A stretch of 64,000 nucleotides of DNA from CAYPFY01 sp964410105 (GCA_964410105.1 CAYPFY010000005.1:136493-200492); one strand, 5' to 3'. Positions 1 through 9,811 are shown, counted from the stretch's first letter. Made by a program: numbers and translations. Notes: generated by a model from the letters alone, not told the origin.

Positions 1-2453
1 GCCACATTCAGGAAATTGCCGGCGTTCAGGGGGCGTTCCCTGTTGAGCCGGGAAAAAAACAGGTCGGTATCGCCTGGGGAGAACCGGCGGTCGAGCGAGT
101 TTATCACGCCAGCCCGTGACTGGGCAAAAAACGAGATCGGGGCGAGAAACTCCAGGAGCGGCTGTTTTTCTGAATTTATTCCCCCCGTTGCGGGCACAGA
201 TGCGGATGTAAGGTCCCCGCTCAGCTGGGTGGAGAGGAAGGCCGGGAGATCGTAGATCTTTATCCGATTGAGCTCTACGGCGACTTTCGGGATTCGTATC
301 TTCTGATCCATCCTCTCGTAATCGGGGCTGATCGGAGTCATCGAAGCGGTCAACACGATGTCGAGGTCGGTCGGCATCCATATCATCACATGGGGAAACG
401 TGCGGCGGAGCGTCCGGAGAACGAGATGCAGCACGTCGTCGTTAATCTCGTAGAGATGGAACCACTGTGCGAGGATCCCTCCCGGCTCGAGTCGGCGCTT
501 CATGAGATCGAAAAACTCGTCGGTGAAAAGATTGCCTATCCCGGCGATCCAGGGATTGGAGGGCTCGCTGATGATGACGGAATATTTTTTTGGATTCACC
601 TTCACGAATGTGATGGCGTCCTCGATCGTGAGATGGGCCCGCGGGTCGGCGAGAAAATTGTGATTGTGCTCGGAAAAGAGATAGTTGCAGTCGACAACTT
701 CGGGAGAAATCTCGACGCAGTCCAGGGAGCGGATCGGGTGGCAGAGGGCGGAACCGGCGGTGATGCCGCTTCCCAGGCCGATCACGAGAACGTTGCCGGT
801 ATCGGGCCGGATCGAGAGCGGAATCTGTGCCAGGAGAACCTGGGTGGGCAGATCGGCCCGTGTGCTGGCATCCGCTTTCCCGTTCACGACGAGGGATCGC
901 TCCGCTTCGCCGAGATCGTTCGAAAACTGATCCACGGCGACGTTTGCGGTGATGCCCTCCCTGTACCAGAGAGTCGTGCGGTACTCGATACCCTTCAGAA
1001 ACGCGTCATACGACTCGGGAGCGGCCAGGAAAAATGCCCTGTAGACTCCGAGCGCGGAAACATTCTCGTTCCATTTCGGGATCGTCAATTTATACGTAAT
1101 CCCAAGCAGGAGCAATCCGGCGGCGGCCGCGACCTTCCATCCCGGGCGCAGGCGCCTGTCATAGCCGAGAAGTACGATGCCGAGAAGGGCATTGATCAGC
1201 ATGGCTGATTCCAGTGACTGCTTCACTCCAAGCATCGGAATCAGGACGAAGCCGGTAAGAAGGGCGCCGGCGACCGCGCCGATGGTGTTGAGGGAAAAAA
1301 CCCCTCCGATGCTTTTTCCGAGGGAAGAGAGACTTCCCGCGGTGATCCTCCCGGCGACGGGGAGGGACATACCGGAAAGCGTCGTCGGAACAATCATGAG
1401 CAGAAAACAGAAGAGAAACTCACAGAAAAGAAAAATCGGGAAATTCTCCGGCTTGTTCGACAAATACGCCGACAGCCTCCAGAGATAGTAGGGAAGCCGT
1501 GAATACAGGGGCAGCGTGCCGAGCATGAAGAGGGTGGTCCCGATCTGACACAGCGCCAAAAACCTAACAAGATTCTTCACACGGCGGGAAATTTTCGCGA
1601 CGATCCAGCTCCCGAGCGTGATCCCGCTGATGAAAGCGATCAGCATGAGCGTGAAGGAATAGGTCGAGGAGCCGAGAAGAGTCACAAGGAGCCGGATCCA
1701 TGTGAGCTCATATATCATGGCGATCAGTCCTGAAAGGCCGGCGACGATCAGTGCGAGGCGCACAGTTGACGGCACCGACTGGGCCTCAGCTTCAAGGGAA
1801 GCGGTCTGAGCTTGCGGCGCGGATTGTATCCGGGGGAGGGAGAGGGCGATCACTCCCACAAGAATATTGATTCCCGCGGCAAGCCACGTCGTCGCATCGA
1901 GGGCGATGACCCTGATCAGAAAAAACCCGGCCAGGGCAGCGCCGATCACTGCCCCGAGGCTGTTTACGGCGTACAACGCTGCGAGCTGGCGCCCTGACTC
2001 ATCGACGGTGCGGGCGAGGAGCCTCAACAGCACAGGGAGAGTGCCTCCCATGGCGAATGTCGGCAAGAGAAGCGTCGCCGCGCTGAGCGCAAGCTTCAAA
2101 AACGTCAATCCGAGATGGTTTGTCGACAGAATCAGCCCGCCGGCGGCGGATACAAACACCTTCTCGCACAGGGACATCAGAAACGGATAGAGGGCACAAT
2201 AAAGGCCGATGCCGAGCTCGAGCAGGCCGTAGAGTTTGAGTGGATTGTCGACGCGGTCGGCCGTGCGTCCCCAGAAGAAGGCGCCCAGGGCCAATCCGGC
2301 CATGAACGTCGAAAGGACGATCATGTGGGAATAGGCGGTGCTGCCGATGAAGAGCGACAGATACTTCGACCAGCAGATCTCGTAGATAAGTCCGGAAATC
2401 CCTGACAGTGCGAACAGCAGGATGGCGAGCGCTTTAAGGAGGGGGTACTTCAT
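1..2453 (-). CDS. Fused MFS-like membrane / spermidine-synthase-like protein (3' end outside window)
   Basis: Reading leftward from an ATG at 2453, an open frame of about 817 codons runs off the left edge, so the C-terminus is missing. The first roughly 480 residues are a series of hydrophobic segments in two halves, like the MFS-type transporter part of fused spermidine synthases. The C-terminal part has a class I SAM/dcSAM fold: a GLGSG nucleotide loop, then VEISPEVV, then ISEPSNPW. This arrangement is known from membrane-anchored spermidine-synthase-like proteins, whose substrates are mostly untested; true polyamine synthesis is not assured. It starts 10 bases after the acyl-CoA dehydrogenase stop and is probably co-transcribed with it. 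No clear ribosome site precedes the ATG. Confidence 0.85.
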   Translation of the reverse strand, partial: MKYPLLKALAILLFALSGISGLIYEICWSKYLSLFIGSTAYSHMIVLSTFMAGLALGAFFWGRTADRVDNPLKLYGLLELGIGLYCALYPFLMSLCEKVFVSAAGGLILSTNHLGLTFLKLALSAATLLLPTFAMGGTLPVLLRLLARTVDESGRQLAALYAVNSLGAVIGAALAGFFLIRVIALDATTWLAAGINILVGVIALSLPRIQSAPQAQTASLEAEAQSVPSTVRLALIVAGLSGLIAMIYELTWIRLLVTLLGSSTYSFTLMLIAFISGITLGSWIVAKISRRVKNLVRFLALCQIGTTLFMLGTLPLYSRLPYYLWRLSAYLSNKPENFPIFLFCEFLFCFLLMIVPTTLSGMSLPVAGRITAGSLSSLGKSIGGVFSLNTIGAVAGALLTGFVLIPMLGVKQSLESAMLINALLGIVLLGYDRRLRPGWKVAAAAGLLLLGITYKLTIPKWNENVSALGVYRAFFLAAPESYDAFLKGIEYRTTLWYREGITANVAVDQFSNDLGEAERSLVVNGKADASTRADLPTQVLLAQIPLSIRPDTGNVLVIGLGSGITAGSALCHPIRSLDCVEISPEVVDCNYLFSEHNHNFLADPRAHLTIEDAITFVKVNPKKYSVIISEPSNPWIAGIGNLFTDEFFDLMKRRLEPGGILAQWFHLYEINDDVLHLVLRTLRRTFPHVMIWMPTDLDIVLTASMTPISPDYERMDQKIRIPKVAVELNRIKIYDLPAFLSTQLSGDLTSASVPATGGINSEKQPLLEFLAPISFFAQSRAGVINSLDRRFSPGDTDLFFSRLNRERPLNAGNFLNV

Positions 2454-2463
2454 CGGGGGAGAT

Positions 2464-3639
2464 TCAGCTCTCCAGCAGGTTTCGGGCGATCACCAGTTTC
2501 TGGATTTCCGAAGTTCCTTCGCCGATCGTTACAAGCTTCACATCCCGATAAAATTTTTCTACGGGGAAGTCCTTGATGAAGCCATAGCCGCCATGGATTT
2601 GCACTCCCTCGTTCGTGGCGGCGACGGCCACCTCGCTTGCAAAGTATTTTGCCATGGCCGACTGAAGTGTGACATCTTTCCCCTGATTCTTGAGAAACCC
2701 CGCGCGATAGGTCAGGAGGCGGGCCGCTTCGATCTGAGTGGCCATATCGGCGAGTTTCCACTGAATGCCCTGGAATTCGCCGATCGGTTTACCGAACTGT
2801 TTTCTCTCCTTGGAATACTTGATACTTGCGTCAAGTGCTCCCTGCGCGATGCCGAGGGCGAGGGAGGCGATACTGATCCTGCCTCCGTCCAGCACGGCGA
2901 GCGCCTGGGAGAGGCCTGTCCCCTCCTCGCCGAGAAGATTCTCGGCCGGCACTCGGCAGTTATCGAACGCGAGGGCAGAGGTATCGCAGCAGCGCATGCC
3001 AAGCTTGTTCTCCTTCTTGCTGACGATGAAACCGGGCGTATCGTTCTCGACGATAAAGGCGGAGATCCCCTTCTTCCCCTTCGCCTTATCGGCGTTGGCC
3101 ATGACGACCGTGATATTGCCGACGCTGCCATGGGTGATAAAATTCTTGCTCCCGTTGAGGACGAATTCACCGCCCTCGCGGCGGGCTGTTGTAAGCATGC
3201 CGCCCGCGTCGCTCCCTGACATCGGCTCGGTGAGTGCCCAGGCCCCGATCTTCCGTCCGGAGGTGAGATCCGGCAGATACTTCCTCTTCTGCTGTTCGTT
3301 GCCAAAGGTATAGATATGGTTTGAGCAGAGGCTGTTATGGGCAGCGATGCTCAGTCCGATCGAGGGGTCTACTTTTGAAATCTCCTCGATGACGGTGATA
3401 TATTCAAGATACCCGAACCCCGCGCCGCCGTAGGTTTCCGGGAAAATCACTCCCAGAAAACCCAGATCGCCCAGTTTCTTCATTATCTCGAACGGGAACT
3501 CCTGGGATTCGTCGTACTTCATAACGACCGGTTTGATCTCTTTCTCGGCAAAAGAACGGGCGGTCTCCTGGACCATCCGCATGCCTTCGGTCAATTCAAA
3601 TTCGAGGGAGGCGCCTTCCATCGTAAGTTGTTCGGACAT
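2464..3639 (-). CDS. Acyl-CoA dehydrogenase (short/medium-chain type)
   Basis: A 391-residue FAD flavoenzyme that oxidises acyl-CoA to trans-2-enoyl-CoA and passes electrons to ETF. It has the full family layout: helical N-domain, the FAD-contacting WALTEPMSGSDAGG segment near residues 135-150, a beta-domain, and a helical C-domain. The C-domain ends with EGTSEIQ, in which E374 is at the catalytic-base position. Length matches butyryl/medium-chain enzymes. The start ATG at 3639 lies about 16 bases below a predicted transcription start. The next gene (MFS/spermidine-synthase-like) follows after 10 bases. Chain-length preference cannot be read from the sequence. Confidence 0.95.
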   Translation of the reverse strand: MSEQLTMEGASLEFELTEGMRMVQETARSFAEKEIKPVVMKYDESQEFPFEIMKKLGDLGFLGVIFPETYGGAGFGYLEYITVIEEISKVDPSIGLSIAAHNSLCSNHIYTFGNEQQKRKYLPDLTSGRKIGAWALTEPMSGSDAGGMLTTARREGGEFVLNGSKNFITHGSVGNITVVMANADKAKGKKGISAFIVENDTPGFIVSKKENKLGMRCCDTSALAFDNCRVPAENLLGEEGTGLSQALAVLDGGRISIASLALGIAQGALDASIKYSKERKQFGKPIGEFQGIQWKLADMATQIEAARLLTYRAGFLKNQGKDVTLQSAMAKYFASEVAVAATNEGVQIHGGYGFIKDFPVEKFYRDVKLVTIGEGTSEIQKLVIARNLLES

Positions 3640-3662
3640 CTGAAGATCGTGAGTGTGGTACT

Positions 3663-3691
3663 AATGTATGACGATTTCGCTAGAATTCCAA
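3663..3691 (-). promoter_or_regulatory. Predicted sigma-70-like promoter of the acyl-CoA dehydrogenase
   Basis: On the minus strand, TTGGAA is separated by exactly 17 bases from TACATT. Transcription would start near 3656, about 17 bases before the ATG at 3639. It has the same geometry as the other promoters predicted in this window. Inferred by eye only. Confidence 0.45.
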
Positions 3692-4284
3692 AGAATCTTG
3701 CCCCAGATGTGAAACTTCACGATAAATTGGCATGAAGAAGCAATCCCGAAATGCCGACGCATCGATCGAACAAATAGTTTTGCAGGGTCTTTCGCAAAGA
3801 TATCGTATGCGTCATAGTCGTGAGTAAAGGCGGGTCCGTACTTTCGTCATACCCTCCTCCGCCCGGATGTGGCGCATCGGAGAGCTCCGATTAATACGCA
3901 CTGCGTGCGATTGCCGACCCAAAAATTACCAGCCATTGATTGGGCGAGGAAACCCAAGGAGCGTCATCCGGTCCGGCATAACGGACAGGATCATCATTAT
4001 TGCCGCGCGAAAGGAAAAATGCTCTTGGTTGACGAGCAGCATCGGCGAAATCATTAGTGTGGGGGTGACCTCCTATACGCCGATCCGGTGGAATATCTGC
4101 TCGATTCGTGCGAGAGCGATCTCGATTCTCAGGCTGCCGAGATACTTGACTCGCTAAAGGTAAGCCAGGCAAGGGAGGCACCCTCGAAGGGAGTTTTACG
4201 GTCCTCCGAAGATCAGCTCACCCTGCTCCCCCACAAGATCGTGAAAGGAGAGGGTACCCCTTCGATGACACGCAGGTGTGAAAC
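3692..4284. other. 593-base stretch with no recognisable gene
   Basis: The stretch lies between the meaB stop and the acyl-CoA dehydrogenase promoter. Reading frames in all six phases are short, compositionally unremarkable and without recognisable motifs. No tRNA, tmRNA, RNase P or SRP signature was seen. Short inverted repeats occur, for example GTCCG and CGGAC near 3980-3995, and a GGGTACCC palindrome near 4250. It could be a decayed gene, a long leader, or an unrecognised RNA. It is the longest empty stretch among the otherwise tightly packed genes of the left arm. Confidence 0.5.
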
Positions 4285-5238
4285 CTATACCGCAAAACTC
4301 CCGATCAATTGCTCAGCCAAGTCGTAGGGAGTAGACTTGCGCGAGACCACGCTCTGGATTCTCGACGCGAGAGCCCGGTTTCTCTCAGAATTCCAGAAGT
4401 CGACGCGAAGCTTCTCCCCGACGAGCTCACGGATTCTTTCCGCAGTCTGATCCTCCCTCCTCTTCGAGAGAAAATTTTTTTCGATTAAATAAGCGCGGTG
4501 GGCGGCGATCAACTCCGCGACGCGGGGGATCCCTTTCCCTTCGCTCGCGACCGTTTGCACGACATCGGAAGCCCACCCGTTCTCCCGAGGCTTGAAATTA
4601 AGAATCATCCGTATGGACATCGCGGCCTGGTCGGCGCCGGCCCGGTCCGCCTTGTTGATGACAAAAAAATCCGCAATCTCCATGAGCCCGGCCTTCATCG
4701 CCTGGATGGAATCGCCCGATTCGGGAACGAGCACGACCACGGTCGTATCGGCCGCCTGGACGATATCGAGTTCGGATTGCCCCACGCCGACGGTCTCCAT
4801 GAGCACCATATTGCATCCGGATGCGTCGAGCACATCGGCGGCCTCCCTTGCCTTTCTGCTGAGGCCCCCAAGACTTCCCCGGGTTGCCATGCTGCGTATA
4901 AAGACGCCCTCGTCGAGCTCAACGTCGGTCATGCGGACGCGGTCTCCGAGAAGAGCGCCGCCGGTGAAAGGGCTCGTAGGATCGACGGCGATGATCCCCA
5001 CCCGTAGTTTTTCCGTGCGGTAGAGCTTCGCGAGCTTGTTCGTAATCGTACTCTTGCCTGCGCCGGGGGGGCCGGTGATACCGATCCGGTATGCTTTTCC
5101 GGTATGGGGATAGAGCGCTTTCATGAGGGGGATGGCGGAGCTCTCTTCATTTTCGATCAGGGAGATCGAACGGGCGATGGCGATCCTGTCGCCTCGGAGA
5201 ACTCGGTCCTGCAGGCCCGCGTCAGCGCGGCGGGTCAT
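4285..5238 (-). CDS. meaB: Methylmalonyl-CoA mutase-associated GTPase MeaB
   Basis: A 317-residue G3E-family GTPase that loads and protects adenosylcobalamin on methylmalonyl-CoA mutase. It shows the Walker A loop GPPGAGKST at 56-64, the VDPTSPFTGGALLGDR segment, the MATRGSLGG segment, and NKAD for guanine recognition. The C-terminal helical dimerisation part is present. The start overlaps the epimerase stop by 4 bases (ATGA), so it is the last gene of the long gcdH-guaB unit. The mutase genes are not in the window. With the two acyl-CoA dehydrogenases it suggests acyl-CoA and propionate catabolism. Confidence 0.93.
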   Translation of the reverse strand: MTRRADAGLQDRVLRGDRIAIARSISLIENEESSAIPLMKALYPHTGKAYRIGITGPPGAGKSTITNKLAKLYRTEKLRVGIIAVDPTSPFTGGALLGDRVRMTDVELDEGVFIRSMATRGSLGGLSRKAREAADVLDASGCNMVLMETVGVGQSELDIVQAADTTVVVLVPESGDSIQAMKAGLMEIADFFVINKADRAGADQAAMSIRMILNFKPRENGWASDVVQTVASEGKGIPRVAELIAAHRAYLIEKNFLSKRREDQTAERIRELVGEKLRVDFWNSERNRALASRIQSVVSRKSTPYDLAEQLIGSFAV

Positions 5239-6155
5239 CGACCGTTACGGAAAAAATCAACAGTCCTCGAGAGCCCGTCGGTGAGAGTGACGGACGGACG
5301 CCATCCGAATTTTTTCTGAATCAGCGAGGAATCGAGGACGCTCCGGAGCTGTTCACCCTTCTTGGGGGGAGCGTGGACCTCCTGCATCGAGCTGCCGGTG
5401 GCATCGCGGAGGATCCTGAACAGCGCGTTTACATCGGTTTCGATCCCGGTGCCCACATTGAGAATATCGGACTGGGGGTGGCTGAGGGAAAGCATGCCTG
5501 CCTTCACCACGTCGTCGACGTAGGTATAGTCCCGAGTCTGCTTCCCGTCGCCGTTGATAATCGGCTGCTGTCCGGCGAGGAGTTTGCTCGTAAAAATCGC
5601 GATCACTCCCGCTTCGCCGTGGGGATTCTGGCGGGGGCCGTAAATATTGGCCAGGCGGAGAGCCACATAACGGAGGCCGAAAACCTGGTCGTAATAAAAC
5701 AGATACTTCTCAACGGAAAGCTTGGCGATCCCATAAGGAGAGAGCGGGCGGAGGGGATGCGATTCATCGGCGGGAAATCGATCCTGTTCGCCGTAAATGG
5801 CGCCGCCTGTGGAGGCGAAGATGAATTTCTTCACCCCGAAGGACTTGGACTGCTCAAGCAAATTGATCGTGCCAAGGATATTGACGGACGCGTCGAACGT
5901 CGGGTCATCGACCGATTTCCGGACATCCATCTGTGCGGCAAAGTGAAAAACACACTCGAACTCTCCCTTTCGAAAAATCTCCGCGACTGAACCGCTCCGT
6001 ATATCGATGTGGTGAAAAAGCGCACCCGGATTCAGGTTTTCCTTCCTCCCCATCGACATATCGTCGATCACAGTCACTGAATGTCCTGCGGTGATGCACG
6101 CGTCGGCCACATGGGAGCCGATAAAGCCTGCGCCTCCCGTTACGAGGATCTTCAC
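5235..6155 (-). CDS. NAD-dependent sugar-nucleotide epimerase/dehydratase (GalE-like)
   Basis: A 306-residue extended short-chain dehydrogenase. The N-terminal GGAGFIGSHV (residues 7-16) binds NAD, and the YGIAK motif holds the catalytic Tyr and Lys. A Ser/Thr-rich ASTGGAIYGE segment precedes them, and RLANIYGPRQNPHGEAGVI is typical of UDP-glucose 4-epimerase-type enzymes. Its substrate is probably a UDP-sugar, but this cannot be fixed from sequence. It overlaps both purD upstream and meaB downstream by 4 bases, and the glycosyltransferase two genes upstream fits a role in polysaccharide building. Confidence 0.9.
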   Translation of the reverse strand: MKILVTGGAGFIGSHVADACITAGHSVTVIDDMSMGRKENLNPGALFHHIDIRSGSVAEIFRKGEFECVFHFAAQMDVRKSVDDPTFDASVNILGTINLLEQSKSFGVKKFIFASTGGAIYGEQDRFPADESHPLRPLSPYGIAKLSVEKYLFYYDQVFGLRYVALRLANIYGPRQNPHGEAGVIAIFTSKLLAGQQPIINGDGKQTRDYTYVDDVVKAGMLSLSHPQSDILNVGTGIETDVNALFRILRDATGSSMQEVHAPPKKGEQLRSVLDSSLIQKKFGWRPSVTLTDGLSRTVDFFRNGR

Positions 6156-7462
6156 CTCTGTTCACCTTCCTGAAGTTGTCTGAGCCTTTCGGCGCTTTTT
6201 CGCCCGATATCGCTCCGGTAATACATGCCGTCAAAGGCAATCTTCTCAACGGCTCTATAAGCGGAATCGATAGCCCCTTCGAGATTCCCGGCCGGAGCGG
6301 TGGCCGTCACCCCCAAGACCCGTCCCCCTGCGGTCACGACGGCGCCGTGCTGTTCCCTGGTCCCGGCGTGGAAAACGATAACATTTTCCGACTCTGCCTC
6401 CTGCAGGCCCAGGATACTCTTACCGGTTTCGAAGTCATCGGGGTAGCCGCCCGAGGCGATCACGACACACGCGGCGCATTCCTGCCTCATGCGGGTGTGC
6501 GATGTTTTTACAGATCCAGACGAAGACTCGAGCAGAAGGGTGACAAGATCATCCTCCAGGAGCGGCAGGATCGCCTGAGTTTCGGGATCTCCGAACCGGC
6601 AGTTAAACTCGATCACTTTCGGTCCGGTCTCCGTGATCATCAGCCCGGCATAGAGGCAGCCGGTGTAGCTGCGTCCCTCGGCGGCCATTCCGGCCAGTGT
6701 GGGGCGGATGATAGTTTTCCGTATCCTTTCCATCAAGTCGTCGGTGACGATTGCGGCGGGAGCGACGGCCCCCATGCCGCCCGTATTTTTTCCCAGATCG
6801 TTATCGAGAATTCGTTTATGGTCCTGCGCGGGAGGAAGCGTCGTAAAATTCTCGCCGTCGGTGATGGCAAAAACCGAAACTTCGTCACCGATCAGGCACT
6901 CTTCTATCACCACCCTGGAGGCCGCCTCACCGAACGTGCCGCCGTCCATCATCAGGGTGAGGATTTCGAGGGCCTTTTCCTTCGATTCGCAGACGGTGAC
7001 ACCCTTTCCGGCGGCAAGGCCGTCGGCCTTGATCACGATCGGGGCGGGGATTTCGTTGATATATCGTTCGGCGTCGTAGCGCTCGGCGGCGGTGAAAGTC
7101 CTGAACTCCGCGGTCGGGATCTGATGCCTCTGCATGAAATGCTTCGCAAAAACCTTGCTCCCTTCCAGTTCCGCGGCAGCTTTCGTCGGGCCGAAGATCT
7201 TCAGGCCATTCTCACGGAACAGATCGACGATACCCTCGGCGAGGGGTACTTCAGGCCCCACGACAGCGAGACTGATGTGATTCTCTGCAGCGAACGAGGC
7301 GAGCCCCTTCAAATCGCCGGACTTGAGGGGGACGAGAGTAGCGATCTGTCCGATCCCCGGGTTTCCGGGAGCGCAGAACAGCCGGGCGACCAGAGGGCTC
7401 TGGCGTATTTTCCAGGCGAGGGCATGTTCACGGCCTCCGGAGCCGATGAGCAAGATCTTCAT
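6152..7462 (-). CDS. purD: Phosphoribosylamine-glycine ligase (GAR synthetase)
   Basis: A 436-residue ATP-grasp enzyme that joins glycine to 5-phosphoribosylamine, the second step of purine synthesis. It begins MKILLIGSGGREHALAWK. It contains the ATP-grasp segments VIKADGLAAGKGV and EFNCRFGDPETQ, with the PurD C-domain after them. Length is standard. It overlaps the upstream glycosyltransferase and downstream epimerase by 4 bases each. Another purine-nucleotide gene, guaB, lies three genes upstream in the same unit. Confidence 0.97.
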   Translation of the reverse strand: MKILLIGSGGREHALAWKIRQSPLVARLFCAPGNPGIGQIATLVPLKSGDLKGLASFAAENHISLAVVGPEVPLAEGIVDLFRENGLKIFGPTKAAAELEGSKVFAKHFMQRHQIPTAEFRTFTAAERYDAERYINEIPAPIVIKADGLAAGKGVTVCESKEKALEILTLMMDGGTFGEAASRVVIEECLIGDEVSVFAITDGENFTTLPPAQDHKRILDNDLGKNTGGMGAVAPAAIVTDDLMERIRKTIIRPTLAGMAAEGRSYTGCLYAGLMITETGPKVIEFNCRFGDPETQAILPLLEDDLVTLLLESSSGSVKTSHTRMRQECAACVVIASGGYPDDFETGKSILGLQEAESENVIVFHAGTREQHGAVVTAGGRVLGVTATAPAGNLEGAIDSAYRAVEKIAFDGMYYRSDIGRKSAERLRQLQEGEQR

Positions 7463-8730
7463 TCCGCCAAAAACCCGAGAATTTTGGAAAGTTCATTGGT
7501 CAGCTCCACCCTGTCGTACTTCATCACAACTTCCTCCTTGGGTTTGGGAAGAATGTTTTCCTTAAACAGGGAGTAGAGCTCCTTGATTGCTGAGGCGATC
7601 GCGTCGACGTTTTTCGGTTCGACAACCAGGGCGGCATCCGCCTCCTTGATGGCCTGTCGGATGAACCCATTGGGGACGCAGGCGAGGATAGGCTTTCGGG
7701 CCCCCAGGTATTCATACACTTTCCCCGGCGACTGCTTATCGTTGTCGAGCATCAGCCACAGAACATCGGAAGATAGGAGAGCCTGGATGCAGCGGGAGTG
7801 GTCGAGATAGCCGGTCATCGTGACCGATTCTTCGAGGCCGAGCGATTTCACGAGCTGGGCGTGTTCGTCGTGGACATGGCCCACGAAGACGGCCTCGATG
7901 GACCGTTTCAAATCGGGGTTTTCGGAAAAAAGCTTCTTCAGGGCGCGCAAGAAATACTTGGGAGTCCGGTCCCCATAGAAGACGCCGGCATGGGTAATTC
8001 TCATAACGGCAGGCTTTCTGTTCTCCGCTCGGCCGTTGGTAAAATCCTGGGGGTCGAACCCCTGAGGAAGAATATTGATATCGTTATACTGCAGGAATTT
8101 GAACCGCTGGAGAATCAGCTCTTTCACGCGGCGGTTCGTGGTAATGATCCGCGAGGCCGCACGGAGCACCCTTTTTTCCAAGGAAAAGTTCCGCCACTGG
8201 TGAAGGGGAGTGGGGTAGTACTTATACGGATAGTCATGCCAGGGATCCCTGTAGTCGACCACGAGCGGCTTGTGAAATCTTTCTGCCAGTTCGACGCCTA
8301 TAAGAAAATCCGTGAATGGCGGGGCGGTCGCGAAGATCACATCATACTGTTTTTTTGAAAAAATCGCTTCGGCCCTCTTGAGAACCTGGCGCTTCCAGCC
8401 GATCTTATTGTCGGGGATGAAAAACGAGTCGCTCACGAAGGTAAAGAGTTTCCGCCATCGTTCCGAGGGCATCTTCACGACCCCTTTTTTCCGGAAGAGG
8501 CGGTTCGGGTCGAGCGACCCGATCCGTTCAATCTCCACGTGGGCAGGATGGATTTCTTCGAGAAGCGTATAGTCCTGCGCATAGTAACCTGTGGGGGTCA
8601 CGGAAACCACGGTGGGTTGCCACCCGAACTGCGGCAGATATTTTACGAACTTCAGAGTCCGTTGGACCCCGCTGAGGCCCATCGGAGGAAAATAGTAAGC
8701 GATGACCAGGACGTTTCGTAGGTTTTGCAT
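7459..8730 (-). CDS. Glycosyltransferase, GT-B fold (family 4-like)
   Basis: A 423-residue protein with two Rossmann-like halves. The N-terminal part has YYFPPMGLSGVQRT, the pattern of sugar-binding domains in GT4-like enzymes. The C-terminal donor domain includes ITHAGVFYGDRTP and the YLGARKPILA region where the nucleotide-sugar donor usually sits. It is cytoplasmic or membrane-associated with no signal peptide. It overlaps purD by 4 bases and follows the peptidase by 13 bases. With the epimerase it suggests cell-surface glycan synthesis; the acceptor is unknown. Confidence 0.88.
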   Translation of the reverse strand: MQNLRNVLVIAYYFPPMGLSGVQRTLKFVKYLPQFGWQPTVVSVTPTGYYAQDYTLLEEIHPAHVEIERIGSLDPNRLFRKKGVVKMPSERWRKLFTFVSDSFFIPDNKIGWKRQVLKRAEAIFSKKQYDVIFATAPPFTDFLIGVELAERFHKPLVVDYRDPWHDYPYKYYPTPLHQWRNFSLEKRVLRAASRIITTNRRVKELILQRFKFLQYNDINILPQGFDPQDFTNGRAENRKPAVMRITHAGVFYGDRTPKYFLRALKKLFSENPDLKRSIEAVFVGHVHDEHAQLVKSLGLEESVTMTGYLDHSRCIQALLSSDVLWLMLDNDKQSPGKVYEYLGARKPILACVPNGFIRQAIKEADAALVVEPKNVDAIASAIKELYSLFKENILPKPKEEVVMKYDRVELTNELSKILGFLAE

Positions 8731-8743
8731 CGACAGAAAATGT

Positions 8744-9811
8744 TCAGAGGATCATGAGATCTTTGGGGGACCGGTTGAGCACCTCGCAGCTGCCATTTGT
8801 TATGACGACATCGTCTTCGATCCGCACGCCGCCGAGAGAGGGAACATAGATGCCCGGCTCGATCGTCACGACATTTCCCGGCTCGAGCACGGCGGTGCTC
8901 AAGACCGAAATCCGTGGCGGCTCATGGATCTGGAGGCCGAGGCCGTGGCCGAGGGAGTGCCGGTAAAATTTGTCGTAGCCATTCCGCCTGATGTGGTGGC
9001 GGGCCACGGAATCGAGATCCCTCGCCTTAGTTCCGCTCGCCGCCGCCTCGATCGCTTTATGCTGGGCATCGAAAACGACGGAATAGATTTTCCGCGCTTC
9101 TGACGTCGGTTTCCCCAGCGAGACCGTGCGGGTCATATCGCTATGGTAGCCCTCGAACACGCAGCCGAAATCGAGCGTCACAAGGTCTCCCTTCTGCAGC
9201 TTCTTACCGGTCGCCCTGCCGTGCGGGAGTGCGCTTCGTTCCCCGCTGGCGACGATCGTCTCGAAGGCATCCGCCTCGGCGCCGTGCTTCCTCTGCCGGA
9301 ACGAGATTTCGGCCGCGAGGTCAAGCTCGGAGGACCCGGGGCGTATGAGCGGGATCAGCTCGGCGAAAACCGCGTCTGTGATCGTGACGGCGCGGCGTAT
9401 GCATGCGATTTCGTCGGCGTCTTTGACCGCGGCTATCTTCTCGATGCAGTCCGCCTTGGGCAGGAATTTTACTTTGGGAAAAAGCTTCCGGAGCTGTCGA
9501 TACTGGGCAAACGGAAGCGTATTCCCGTCAAAACCCACGCTGACGCCGGGAGAAAGAATGTCTGACTTCAACGATTCAAAAAGACCTTTGCCGGTTATTG
9601 ACACCCTCCATCCGGACACCTCCCGTTTACACTGGTCGGCGTAGCGGCCGTCCGTGAGGAGGTACTGGGAGGATCTCGTCACGATGCCGATGCCGTTCGA
9701 GCCCGAAAAACCGCTCAGGTAGCGGAGATGCGGGAGGAAGGTGACGAGAAAGGCATCGATCCTGAGCCGGTCGAACTGGGAGCGGAGCGATTGGAGCCGG
9801 GTGGACTTCAT
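8744..9811 (-). CDS. Xaa-Pro aminopeptidase/dipeptidase, M24 family
   Basis: A 355-residue metallopeptidase with a creatinase-like N-domain and a pita-bread catalytic domain. Ligands of the two metals are visible: Asp in TLDFGC, Asp in YHSDMTRT, His in HSLGHGLG, Glu in TIEPGIY and Glu in VRIEDD. These match Xaa-Pro peptidases, which cleave peptides next to proline. The start overlaps the guaB stop by 4 bases. It could be either an aminopeptidase P or a prolidase; length favours the compact PepQ/YpdF-like group. Confidence 0.9.
   Translation of the reverse strand: MKSTRLQSLRSQFDRLRIDAFLVTFLPHLRYLSGFSGSNGIGIVTRSSQYLLTDGRYADQCKREVSGWRVSITGKGLFESLKSDILSPGVSVGFDGNTLPFAQYRQLRKLFPKVKFLPKADCIEKIAAVKDADEIACIRRAVTITDAVFAELIPLIRPGSSELDLAAEISFRQRKHGAEADAFETIVASGERSALPHGRATGKKLQKGDLVTLDFGCVFEGYHSDMTRTVSLGKPTSEARKIYSVVFDAQHKAIEAAASGTKARDLDSVARHHIRRNGYDKFYRHSLGHGLGLQIHEPPRISVLSTAVLEPGNVVTIEPGIYVPSLGGVRIEDDVVITNGSCEVLNRSPKDLMIL

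Noticed and set aside
3981..4080. Possible tmRNA or RNase P RNA (GGGGGTGACCT and GAGGAAAC motifs)
   Set aside because: Only short resemblances; partner stems, the tag frame and the conserved cores of these RNAs are not present.
6176..7576. 466-codon open frame antisense to purD
   Set aside because: It is a mirror frame of a high-GC gene, without domain motifs; purD has complete ATP-grasp motifs and 4-base couplings on both sides.
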